Of a stretch of 5,478 nt of DNA, positions 1-5,478 are shown piece by piece. The notes beneath the pieces are model-generated. The model did not search any database. It was not told the origin of the DNA and saw only the letters and a list, made by a program, of their open reading frames with translations. This DNA is from JAFLDD01 sp049314715 (GTDB taxonomy: Bacteria > Pseudomonadota > Alphaproteobacteria > Rickettsiales > UBA3002): assembly GCA_049314715.1 (NCBI GenBank), contig JBMOEL010000114.1:1-5478 (forward strand), in the 5' to 3' direction. Each line of letters begins with the position of its first letter. Within the stretch, counting starts at the first letter, position 1. Position numbers and translations under genes: made by a program.

Positions 1-2
1 TT

Positions 3-416
3 AACAATGCCGCACAACGCGCCAATCAATTGCGAACCGACGCGCAGGCTGAACCTTCGCTACTTTCTTCTATGCCGCAGCCTGAACCCGTGGTGACGCC
101 AAGCGTTACGCGACCAGCTTCTGTCGTGGCAAGCGACTTGCCGCCACCCGCTAAAGTAGTTTCGACGAATGCGCGCAGTACGCCAAGTGATGAAATTACG
201 GTGAGCGAGCCGATTCAGCTCAAGGCGCCACAAGGTAAGGGCACGCCGATTGAAACAGGCGCTGAAGTGACGACCAGCATGAGCACGATGGACCCATCGA
301 CCAGTACGTTTGACCCGATGGCAGGATCCACCGCGCCTATTACACTCAAAGCCCCTGAAGGCACCTATCGCGGTACGCGCTATTTGCCCGAATCACGTTA
401 CGTTGAGCGGCGTTAG
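3..416 (+). CDS. C-terminal fragment of an unrecognised Pro/Ser/Thr-rich protein
   Basis: The frame is open from the left edge to a TAG at 414-416, so this is the end of a longer gene. The TTG at position 30 is the only start-like codon near the left end, and I do not take it as the real start because the frame stays open upstream of it. About 137 residues are visible. They are rich in Pro, Ser, Thr, Ala and Val, with no membrane segment, no cysteine and no motif of a known enzyme. The segment looks disordered, like a linker or tail. One feature stands out: the peptide PI-x-LKAP-x-G occurs twice, as PIQLKAPQG (210-236) and PITLKAPEG (336-362), 126 bases apart. The C-terminus is charged and aromatic (RGTRYLPESRYVERR). 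Codon use resembles the downstream genes. I do not recognise the family; an envelope or secretion-associated protein is only a guess from composition. Its link to the alaC operon is unclear, because a 257-base gap separates them. Confidence 0.6.
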   Translation, partial: NNAAQRANQLRTDAQAEPSLLSSMPQPEPVVTPSVTRPASVVASDLPPPAKVVSTNARSTPSDEITVSEPIQLKAPQGKGTPIETGAEVTTSMSTMDPSTSTFDPMAGSTAPITLKAPEGTYRGTRYLPESRYVERR

Positions 417-461
417 TTTTTAAGTTGCTCCGGACATCGTCATGCTGACTAGTCCTCCGCG

Positions 462-481
462 TGGCTTCGCCAGCTCATGGC
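462..481. repeat. Two mutually exclusive 4-bp hairpins
   Basis: TGGC (462-465), GCCA (469-472) and TGGC (478-481) lie in a row. The middle arm can pair with the left arm across a TTC loop or with the right arm across a 5-base loop, but not with both. The stems are short, so this may be only a by-product of GC-rich intergenic sequence. No T-run follows, so it is not an intrinsic terminator. Confidence 0.3.
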
Positions 482-580
482 TGACTCGGTTCTACTGAAC
501 CTCGAATAACGGGAATGGATACGCTGCGTAGCGCCGAAGCTGCGCGAGCCGGAGCGAAGCGAACGAGGGGGAGCGGTAGC

Positions 581-612
581 GGGGACGAAACGCCCCCACG
601 CGGCGAAGCCGC
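581..612. repeat. Pair of adjacent GC-rich hairpins
   Basis: The first hairpin pairs GGGG (581-584) plus CG (586-587) with CGCCCC (591-596) across an AAA loop, with A585 bulged. The second pairs GCGGC (600-604) with GCCGC (608-612) across a GAA loop and has no mismatch. They are separated by three bases and are followed by an A-rich stretch rather than a T-run on the + strand, so a + strand intrinsic terminator is unlikely. Their compact form resembles REP-like or other palindromic intergenic repeats. Whether other copies exist in the genome cannot be seen here. Confidence 0.45.
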
Positions 613-624
613 CACTTAAAATAC

Positions 625-677
625 CCATGGGTTGCCCTTGTGTTCTGAATTAATCCCGATAAAGTGACAACCCATGG
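625..677 (+). promoter_or_regulatory. 10-bp perfect inverted repeat covering the alaC start codon
   Basis: CCATGGGTTG at 625-634 is the exact reverse complement of CAACCCATGG at 668-677, with a 33-base spacer. The alaC ATG (674-676) lies inside the right arm. In an mRNA that contains both arms, the start codon would be paired. There is no recognisable Shine-Dalgarno in the bases just before the ATG. An 8-codon ORF with two cysteine codons (ATG 627 to TAA 651-653) starts within the left arm, so a ribosome on it would open the stem. The pairing is seen directly. A role in translational control, or as a protein-binding site, is inference, and a repeat this long could also arise by chance in a window of this size. 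Confidence 0.35.
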
Positions 678-1885
678 AAGAATTTTACCGCATTAATCGC
701 CTGCCACCTTACGTATTTGCTGAAGTGAATAAACTGAAAGCAAAGTTCCGTGCGGAAGGGCGTGATATTATTGACCTTGGCATGGGCAATCCCGACTCGC
801 CGACACCTGCGCACATCGTTGAGAAAATGCGCCAGACCGCGCTCGATGAAACCGCGCATGGTTATTCGGTGTCGCGTGGTATACACGGTTTGCGCAAAGC
901 CCAAGCTGCTTATTACAAGCGTCGCTTCAATGTCGACCTTGACCCCGATTCAGAAGTGATTGCGACCATCGGTTCTAAGGAAGGCTTGGCCAATCTTATC
1001 CAAGCAATTACGGGGCCAAGCGATATTCTGCTCGTGCCCAACCCCAGCTATCCGATTCATGCGTATGGTGCGGTGATTGCTGGTGCATCCGTGCGCTATA
1101 TTCCTAAAATCGAAGGCGCGAATTTCTTTGAGCAACTGACGCGCGCGATTCAGAATACGTCGCCCAAGCCCGTTGCGCTTATCGTGAATTACCCGTGCAA
1201 TCCAACCGCAGAAGTAGTGGATTTGGAATATTACGAGAAAGTTGTAGCGATTTGCAAAGAGCACGGTGTCTATGTAATTTCCGACTTGGCCTATTGCGAA
1301 ATTTATTTTGATGGTGTGCCACCCCCGTCAATTTTGCAGGTAGAAGGCGCAAAAGATATTGCGGTAGAATTTACCACACTTTCCAAAACCTATTCGATGG
1401 CGGGCTGGCGTGTCGGTTTTGCGGCGGGCAATAAGCGCCTCATTCATGCGCTTACGCGCATTAAATCTTACCTCGATTACGGTATGTTCACGCCCATCCA
1501 AGTCGCCGCCACTGCCGCGCTCAATGGCCCGCAAGAATGCGTTGCTGAAGTGCGCGAACTCTATCAAGAGCGCCGCGATGTGCTAGTAAAAGGCCTACAC
1601 GATGCGGGGTGGCCTGTTGAAAATCCCAAAGCATCCATGTTTATTTGGGCAGCGCTGCCAGAAAAATATAAGCATATTGGTTCGTTGGAATTCTCGAAGC
1701 TGCTACTCAGCGAAGCAGAGGTCGCCGTAGCACCAGGTATGGGTTTTGGCGAATATGGTGACGGACACGTGCGTATTGCGTTGGTCGAAAATAAACAGCG
1801 CCTGCGCCAAGCGATTCGCAATATCAAAACCTTCCTCGCTAAAGATGCGGCTGAAGTTCTCAAAAAATATAAGGTGGCAGCATGA
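674..1885 (+). CDS. alaC: PLP-dependent aminotransferase, AlaC (glutamate-pyruvate) type, often annotated as LL-diaminopimelate aminotransferase
   Basis: This is a cytoplasmic fold-type I (class I/II) aminotransferase of 403 residues, matching E. coli AlaC from memory along nearly its whole length: the N-terminal RINRLPPYVF, GMGNPDSPTP (36-45), GSKEG (100-104), VPNPSYPIHAYGAV (121-134), NYPCNPTAE (172-180), SDLAYCEIYFDG (203-214) and the cofactor motif TLSKTYSMAGWRVGF (235-249). K238 is the expected Schiff-base lysine, N176, D204 and Y207 the expected cofactor contacts, and R367 in HVRIALVEN the substrate carboxylate arginine. The likely reaction is pyruvate plus glutamate giving alanine plus 2-oxoglutarate; activity on LL-diaminopimelate, as in DapL, cannot be excluded. 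The start is well fixed, because an in-frame TGA lies at 665-667 and 674 is the first start codon after it. There is no clear Shine-Dalgarno. It is the first gene of the operon and overlaps hom by four bases. Confidence 0.93.
   Translation: MEEFYRINRLPPYVFAEVNKLKAKFRAEGRDIIDLGMGNPDSPTPAHIVEKMRQTALDETAHGYSVSRGIHGLRKAQAAYYKRRFNVDLDPDSEVIATIGSKEGLANLIQAITGPSDILLVPNPSYPIHAYGAVIAGASVRYIPKIEGANFFEQLTRAIQNTSPKPVALIVNYPCNPTAEVVDLEYYEKVVAICKEHGVYVISDLAYCEIYFDGVPPPSILQVEGAKDIAVEFTTLSKTYSMAGWRVGFAAGNKRLIHALTRIKSYLDYGMFTPIQVAATAALNGPQECVAEVRELYQERRDVLVKGLHDAGWPVENPKASMFIWAALPEKYKHIGSLEFSKLLLSEAEVAVAPGMGFGEYGDGHVRIALVENKQRLRQAIRNIKTFLAKDAAEVLKKYKVAA
1871..1877 (+). promoter_or_regulatory. Ribosome binding site of hom inside alaC
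   Basis: AAGGTGG lies within the last codons of alaC, four bases before the hom ATG at 1882. It supports that start and, with the ATGA overlap, suggests translational coupling of hom to alaC. Confidence 0.5.
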
Positions 1886-3168
1886 GCGACGTTTTGCGTA
1901 TTGGTATTGCAGGCGTTGGCACCGTCGGTACGGGCACCATCAACATTTTGCGCAACAATGCTGTGATGATAGCAGGGCGTTGCGGCAAGAAACTGGTCGT
2001 TACCGCAGCGTCGATACGCGATGCCAAAAAGAAACGCGACGTGGATCTGGGCGGCATCAACATCGTCGCAGACCCGCAGGCACTGCTCAAAGAACCAGTC
2101 GATATCATCGTCGAGTTAATGGGCGGTCACGAAGGTGCAGCACGTACACTCGTTACCACCGCGCTTGAAGCGGGCAAGCATGTGGTGACGGCCAATAAAG
2201 CACTCATGGCGCATCATGGCCTTGAGCTCGCTAAGCTCGCAGAAAAGAATAATGTCATCCTCGCATTCGAGGCAGCAGTTGCTGGCGGCATTCCGATTAT
2301 CGCTGCGCTACGCGGCGGTCTTTCCGCCAACAACATTAATCGTGTGGCGGGTATTTTGAATGGCACCTGTAACTTCATCCTCACCAAAATGCTGCATGAA
2401 AGCGCGAGCTTCGAGAGCGTGATGGAAGAGGCGGGAAAGCTCGGCTATCTCGAAGCCGACCCATCACTTGATATTGATGGGATTGATGCGGGTCACAAAA
2501 TTGCCATTCTCGCCTCGCTTGCATTCGGTACGCAGGTAGACGTGAAATCCGTGGCGATGACTGGCATCCGCTCGGTAACCTTGCGCGATATTCATTATGC
2601 ACGTGACTTTGGCTATCGTATCAAATTGCTTGGTGTTGCTGAACGCACGAGCGAAGGCTTGTTGCAAACCGTGGAGCCGTGCTTAGTACCCGTCGACGCA
2701 CCACTTGCCGGCGTAGATGGTTCATTTAACGCGGTCGAAGTCGAAGGTGACGCGGTAGGCAAAGTCGTGTTTGAAGGGCGCGGAGCAGGCGCTGGCCCAA
2801 CGGGTTCCGCAGTCGTCTCTGATCTGATTGCCATTGCACGCGGCGATAGCTATCCGCCATTCACGATACCTGCCGCACAGTTAGAAAAAGCGAAAACAGC
2901 AAGCGCCGATAAACGCGAAGGTAGTTATTACATTCGTCTTTCGCTGAAAGACGAGCCAGGTGTGTTAGCCGATTTCACCCACGAATTTGCGGTACAGAAA
3001 ATTTCGGTGAAATCGATTATTCAGCGTGAAATCGCCGAAGATAAATCGGCACAAGTGGTCGTGACCACACACACAGCAAATGAGGGTGCCGTGAAACGCG
3101 CCGTGGCGGCAATTGAAAAACTGGGCTGCACGGTAGCAGCACCCGTGCTACTAAGAATCCACACGTAA
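1882..3168 (+). CDS. hom: Homoserine dehydrogenase with C-terminal ACT domain
   Basis: It reduces L-aspartate-4-semialdehyde to L-homoserine with NAD(P)H in the cytoplasm, the branch point toward threonine and methionine. The 428 residues have the usual three parts. The N-terminal Rossmann domain carries IGIAGVGTVGTG (7-18) and ELMGG (78-82). The catalytic domain carries TANKALM (103-109), AAVAGGIPII (131-140), GILNGTCNFILTKM (157-170) and EADPSLDIDGIDAGHK (191-206). K106 and K206, with D202, are the residues that correspond to the catalytic lysines and aspartate of the yeast enzyme. The ACT domain, about 348-425, begins YYIRLSLKDEPGVLADF and is the usual site of threonine feedback inhibition in this monofunctional form. 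There is no fused aspartate kinase. Length and all key residues are normal. The start ATG overlaps the alaC stop as ATGA and has AAGGTGG just upstream. I see no leader peptide or attenuator directly before hom, so its expression should follow the operon promoter. Confidence 0.97.
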   Translation: MSDVLRIGIAGVGTVGTGTINILRNNAVMIAGRCGKKLVVTAASIRDAKKKRDVDLGGINIVADPQALLKEPVDIIVELMGGHEGAARTLVTTALEAGKHVVTANKALMAHHGLELAKLAEKNNVILAFEAAVAGGIPIIAALRGGLSANNINRVAGILNGTCNFILTKMLHESASFESVMEEAGKLGYLEADPSLDIDGIDAGHKIAILASLAFGTQVDVKSVAMTGIRSVTLRDIHYARDFGYRIKLLGVAERTSEGLLQTVEPCLVPVDAPLAGVDGSFNAVEVEGDAVGKVVFEGRGAGAGPTGSAVVSDLIAIARGDSYPPFTIPAAQLEKAKTASADKREGSYYIRLSLKDEPGVLADFTHEFAVQKISVKSIIQREIAEDKSAQVVVTTHTANEGAVKRAVAAIEKLGCTVAAPVLLRIHT

Positions 3169-3172
3169 GGAG
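3166..3172 (+). promoter_or_regulatory. Strong Shine-Dalgarno of glpX on the hom stop codon
   Basis: TAAGGAG begins with the hom stop codon and ends six bases before the glpX ATG at 3179. It is the best Shine-Dalgarno match among the four genes and favours 3179 over the in-frame ATGs at 3209 and 3224. Confidence 0.75.
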
Positions 3173-3178
3173 ACTAAA

Positions 3179-4180
3179 ATGAAGCCGGCAATCGTGAATA
3201 AAGACGAAATGGGTACATGGTGGATGGATCGTAACTTCGCACTTGAAGCGGTGCGCGTTACTGAAGCTGCGGCACTTGCCTGCTCGCATTGGGTCGGCCA
3301 GGGGGATGAAAAGGCCGCTGACCAAGCCGCAGTAAATGCAATGCGCGAAGCACTCAACGGGCTGACGATTGATGGCACTGTCGTGATTGGCGAAGGTGAG
3401 CGCGACAAGGCACCCATGCTGTATATTGGTGAGAAAGTGGGCACTGGCCAAGGCCCACAAATCGACATCGCGCTTGATCCTTTGGAAGGCACGACGATTT
3501 GTGCAACAGGCGGTCCTAACTCACTCGCGGTCGTGGCGCTTGCCGAGCATGGTGGATTCCTTCATGCGCCGGACGTGTATATGGACAAAATCGCCGTAGG
3601 TGGCGGCTTGCCAGAAGGCGTGGTGGATCTGGATAATACACCGCTCGTTAATCTCAAGAATCTGGCCAAGGCAAAAAATTGCGACGTGAGCGACATCACG
3701 GCAGTGATTTTGAATCGTACACGTCACGAAGAGTTGATTGCCAAAGTGCGTGAGTCAGGTGCGCGTATTCATTTGATTCAAGATGGGGACGTAGCGGGTG
3801 TGATTGCTACTGCCTCCCCAGATACAGGCGCAGATATTTATATGGGTATTGGCGGTGCACCTGAAGGTGTATTGGCTGCTGCTGCATTGCGCTCGATTGG
3901 TGGGCAAATGCAAGGCCGACTGATTTTCAACGAGGAAGACGAAAAGGCGCGTGCCACCCGCATGGGCATTACCGACTTCAATCGCAAATACGCCATTTTA
4001 GATATGGCGAAGGGCGATGTGATGTTCGCAGCAACTGGCGTGACCGATGGCTCGATGCTTAAGGGCGTGAAACGCACCAGCAAAGGTGCTACCACGCATT
4101 CGATTGTGATGCGCAGTAAAACCGGCACGGTGCGTATTATCGAAGCGCAGCATAATTTCAGCCGCAAGAAAGAAATGTAA
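3179..4180 (+). CDS. glpX: Class II fructose-1,6-bisphosphatase
   Basis: It hydrolyses fructose 1,6-bisphosphate to fructose 6-phosphate and phosphate, the committed step of gluconeogenesis (and of the Calvin cycle in autotrophs), using a divalent metal in the cytoplasm. The 333 residues align with E. coli GlpX from memory. Visible motifs are GDEKAADQAAVNAMR (42-56), VVIGEGERDKAPMLYIGEKVG (68-88), DIALDPLEGTT (96-106), the DGDVAG segment (202-207), GIGGAPEGV (223-231) and FAATGVTDG (283-291). D48, E72, D100, E103 and E229 correspond to the active-site residues D33, E57, D85, E88 and E213 of the E. coli enzyme, so it should be active. The N-terminus is about 15 residues longer than in E. coli; translation from M16 (position 3224) would give the E. 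coli-like length, but the strong Shine-Dalgarno fits M1. The stop codon shares one base with the recJ start. Some alphaproteobacterial homologues also hydrolyse sedoheptulose 1,7-bisphosphate; the sequence does not settle this. Confidence 0.96.
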   Translation: MKPAIVNKDEMGTWWMDRNFALEAVRVTEAAALACSHWVGQGDEKAADQAAVNAMREALNGLTIDGTVVIGEGERDKAPMLYIGEKVGTGQGPQIDIALDPLEGTTICATGGPNSLAVVALAEHGGFLHAPDVYMDKIAVGGGLPEGVVDLDNTPLVNLKNLAKAKNCDVSDITAVILNRTRHEELIAKVRESGARIHLIQDGDVAGVIATASPDTGADIYMGIGGAPEGVLAAAALRSIGGQMQGRLIFNEEDEKARATRMGITDFNRKYAILDMAKGDVMFAATGVTDGSMLKGVKRTSKGATTHSIVMRSKTGTVRIIEAQHNFSRKKEM

Positions 4181-5478
4181 TGCAAACAGCGTCAGGCTTG
4201 CCTTGGCGCGATAGGCTGCAGGACGAGCGCGCGGCACTCGCCATTGCGCAACAACACGAACTTCCTGAACTGGTTGCCCGTATTCTTGCTGGCCGCAACA
4301 TCGCGCTGGATGCCGTGCCAGAATTCTTGAACCCAACCCTGCGCGCTGCATTGCCTGACCCGTTTCATTTGCGCGATATGGACAAAGCCACGCTGCGGCT
4401 AATGAAGGCGATTGAGCAAAAAGAAACCATCGCCATTTTTGGTGATTATGACGTGGACGGCGCAACATCCGTTAGCCAATTGACGGATTACTTTGCTGCA
4501 TTGGGTGTGCGCAGCATTGCCTATATCCCTGACCGCATGAAGGAAGGTTATGGCCCTAACGTAGACGCATTTGATACATTGATAGGTAATGGGGCAACGC
4601 TCATCATCACTGTAGATTGCGGCACACTGGCCTTTGAACCGATTACGCATGCTGCCGCAAAAGGGGTGGATGTATTGGTCATTGACCATCATATCGGCGA
4701 AGCGCGATTACCAAATGCGGTCGCGGTGGTGAACCCTAATCGCGTGGATGAGACATCGCCGCATACGAATCTCTGTGCAGCGGGCGTTGTTTTTTTGGTG
4801 CTGGTCGCGCTCAATAAAACATTGCGCGAGTCAGGCTATTTCAATGACACGCGCAAAGAGCTCAATCTATTGCCGATGCTTGATCGCGTGGCGCTGGGTA
4901 CGGTATGCGACGTGATGACGCTTACGGGGCTGAACCGCGCCTATGTGACACAGGGTCTCAAGCTTCTTGCGCAGCGCCAACATATAGGGCTACGTGCCTT
5001 GGCAGATGTGGCGCGGTTTGATGCAACGCCAGCTGTCTATCATCTGGGCTTCCTGCTTGGTCCGCGCATCAATGCGGGCGGCAGAGTAGGGCAGTCGGAC
5101 TTGGGTATTCGCCTGCTGATGAGCGCCAATGAAGCAGAGGCAGCAGCACTGGCGCGCACGCTCGATCAGCACAATAAAGAGCGCCAAGCGATTGAGATGA
5201 TGGTGCTTGAGCAAGCGCTGGCGCAAGCCGAGTCACAAAAAAATATGCCCGTTATTCTGCTAGCTTCACCTGATTGGCATGAAGGCGTGATAGGTATTGT
5301 TGCAGGGCGACTGAAGGAAAAATTCGCACGCCCCGCTATGATTGGTAATATTACCAACGGAAAAGTAAAAATTTCTGCTCGCTCTGTGTCGGGCGCGGAT
5401 ATTGGTGCAGTCACGCACCGCGCTGTATCATTAGGTCTGCTCACAAACGGCGGGGGTCATGCGGCAGCAGCAGGGTCA
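4180..5478 (+). CDS. recJ: Single-stranded-DNA-specific exonuclease RecJ, 3' end cut by the window edge
   Basis: RecJ degrades single-stranded DNA 5' to 3' in RecFOR recombination, mismatch repair and base-excision repair. The first 433 codons are present without a stop. The DHH domain shows FGDYDVDGATS (87-97), TVDCG (144-148), VIDHH (167-171) and the ALGTVCDV segment (238-245). D89, D91, D93, D146, H170, H171 and D244 are the expected Mn/Mg ligands. Further RecJ marks are LGPRINAGGRVG (293-304), SPDWHEGVIGIVAGRLKEKF (363-382), SARSVSGADIG and the DHHA1 motif GGGHAAAAG (424-432). Full-length relatives have roughly 560-600 residues, so the rest of the DHHA1/OB-fold part lies beyond the edge. 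ATG 4180 shares its A with the glpX TAA; an in-frame stop at 4153-4155 and no start between them fix this choice. The upstream sequence is only weakly Shine-Dalgarno-like (AAGAAAG), so re-initiation by ribosomes finishing glpX is likely. No frameshift or missing catalytic residue is seen. Confidence 0.96.
   Translation, partial: MQTASGLPWRDRLQDERAALAIAQQHELPELVARILAGRNIALDAVPEFLNPTLRAALPDPFHLRDMDKATLRLMKAIEQKETIAIFGDYDVDGATSVSQLTDYFAALGVRSIAYIPDRMKEGYGPNVDAFDTLIGNGATLIITVDCGTLAFEPITHAAAKGVDVLVIDHHIGEARLPNAVAVVNPNRVDETSPHTNLCAAGVVFLVLVALNKTLRESGYFNDTRKELNLLPMLDRVALGTVCDVMTLTGLNRAYVTQGLKLLAQRQHIGLRALADVARFDATPAVYHLGFLLGPRINAGGRVGQSDLGIRLLMSANEAEAAALARTLDQHNKERQAIEMMVLEQALAQAESQKNMPVILLASPDWHEGVIGIVAGRLKEKFARPAMIGNITNGKVKISARSVSGADIGAVTHRAVSLGLLTNGGGHAAAAGS

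Larger units (their letters stand above)
417..673. other. Structured, GC-rich intergenic region upstream of alaC
   Basis: I see no convincing gene here; the only ORFs are trivial (18 codons from 442, 11 codons from 478, 8 codons from 627). The left part holds overlapping short hairpins around 462-481. Positions 530-612 are GC-rich, with an imperfect tandem repeat (551-567 versus 570-588, sharing GGAGCG, AGCG and ACGA) and two compact hairpins at 581-596 and 600-612. GGCTTCGCC at 463-471 and GGCGAAGCC at 602-610 form a distant inverted pair. There is no hairpin followed by a T-run, so I call no terminator for the upstream gene. The region must contain the promoter of the alaC operon unless the operon is read from upstream. 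A TAAAAT at 617-622 could be a -10 box, but no good -35 box lies at the right spacing, so this is weak. The repeat-like texture suggests a dispersed intergenic element, which cannot be tested from one copy. Confidence 0.6.

Noticed and set aside
30..416. Complete small gene starting at TTG 30
   Set aside because: The frame is open to the left edge and there is no Shine-Dalgarno before 30, so a C-terminal fragment is the simpler reading.
417..430. Intrinsic terminator at the T-run after the first gene
   Set aside because: The run of T overlaps the end of the stop-codon region, but I found no stable hairpin directly before it.
442..510. Possible leader peptides (18 codons from 442, 11 codons from 478) as amino-acid attenuators for the operon
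   Set aside because: Neither has a run of Thr, Ile, Met or Ala codons, and no terminator with a T-run follows.
417..673. Riboswitch (SAM, lysine or similar) upstream of the amino-acid genes
   Set aside because: I could not recognise the conserved core of any known class; the hairpins present are short and simple.
1746..2168. 140-codon + strand ORF over the alaC/hom junction
   Set aside because: It is out of frame with two well-supported genes, and its Arg/His-rich composition is typical of a wrong frame.
3017..3460. 147-codon antisense ORF across the hom/glpX junction
   Set aside because: It lies opposite two genes with full family motifs, its translation shows no domain, and its composition is what the complement of those codons gives.
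3998..4468. 156-codon antisense ORF across the glpX/recJ junction
   Set aside because: It is a shadow of glpX and of the start of recJ, whose catalytic motifs are intact; there is no recognisable protein and no good Shine-Dalgarno.

Overview
The window looks like an ordinary chromosomal segment of an alphaproteobacterium with roughly balanced base composition. The order alaC-hom-glpX-recJ, all on the + strand, is one I recall from many alphaproteobacterial genomes (Rhizobiales, Rhodospirillales and others). The RecJ motifs, such as FGDYDVDGATS, YIPDRMKEGYGPN and GPRINAGGR, read like that class. No search was run, so the taxonomic assignment is inference.

Layout: (1) positions 3-416 hold the C-terminal end of a low-complexity, Pro/Ser/Thr-rich protein that enters from the left edge and has no recognisable fold. 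(2) Positions 417-673 are a 257-base non-coding gap. Its middle is GC-rich, with several short hairpins and imperfect repeats, and its right end carries a 10-bp perfect inverted repeat whose right arm contains the alaC start codon. (3) Positions 674-1885 are alaC, an AlaC/DapL-like aminotransferase. (4) Positions 1882-3168 are hom, homoserine dehydrogenase with a C-terminal ACT domain. (5) Positions 3179-4180 are glpX, class II fructose-1,6-bisphosphatase. (6) Positions 4180-5478 are the first 433 codons of recJ, cut by the right edge inside the DHHA1 domain.

The four named genes are almost certainly one transcription unit: alaC and hom overlap by 4 bases (ATGA), hom and glpX are 10 bases apart with the glpX Shine-Dalgarno lying on the hom stop codon, and glpX and recJ overlap by one base (TAATG). 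The first two genes belong to amino-acid metabolism (alanine/glutamate transamination; aspartate-semialdehyde to homoserine, toward threonine and methionine). The third is the gluconeogenic phosphatase, and the fourth is a 5'-3' single-strand DNA exonuclease of recombination and repair. I know of no shared pathway that unites all four; the grouping looks like a conserved housekeeping operon.

I found no mobile element, CRISPR array, tRNA, rRNA or defence gene. The least explained parts are the intergenic region before alaC and the truncated repeat-containing protein at the left edge. I see no strong evidence of a new biological system.
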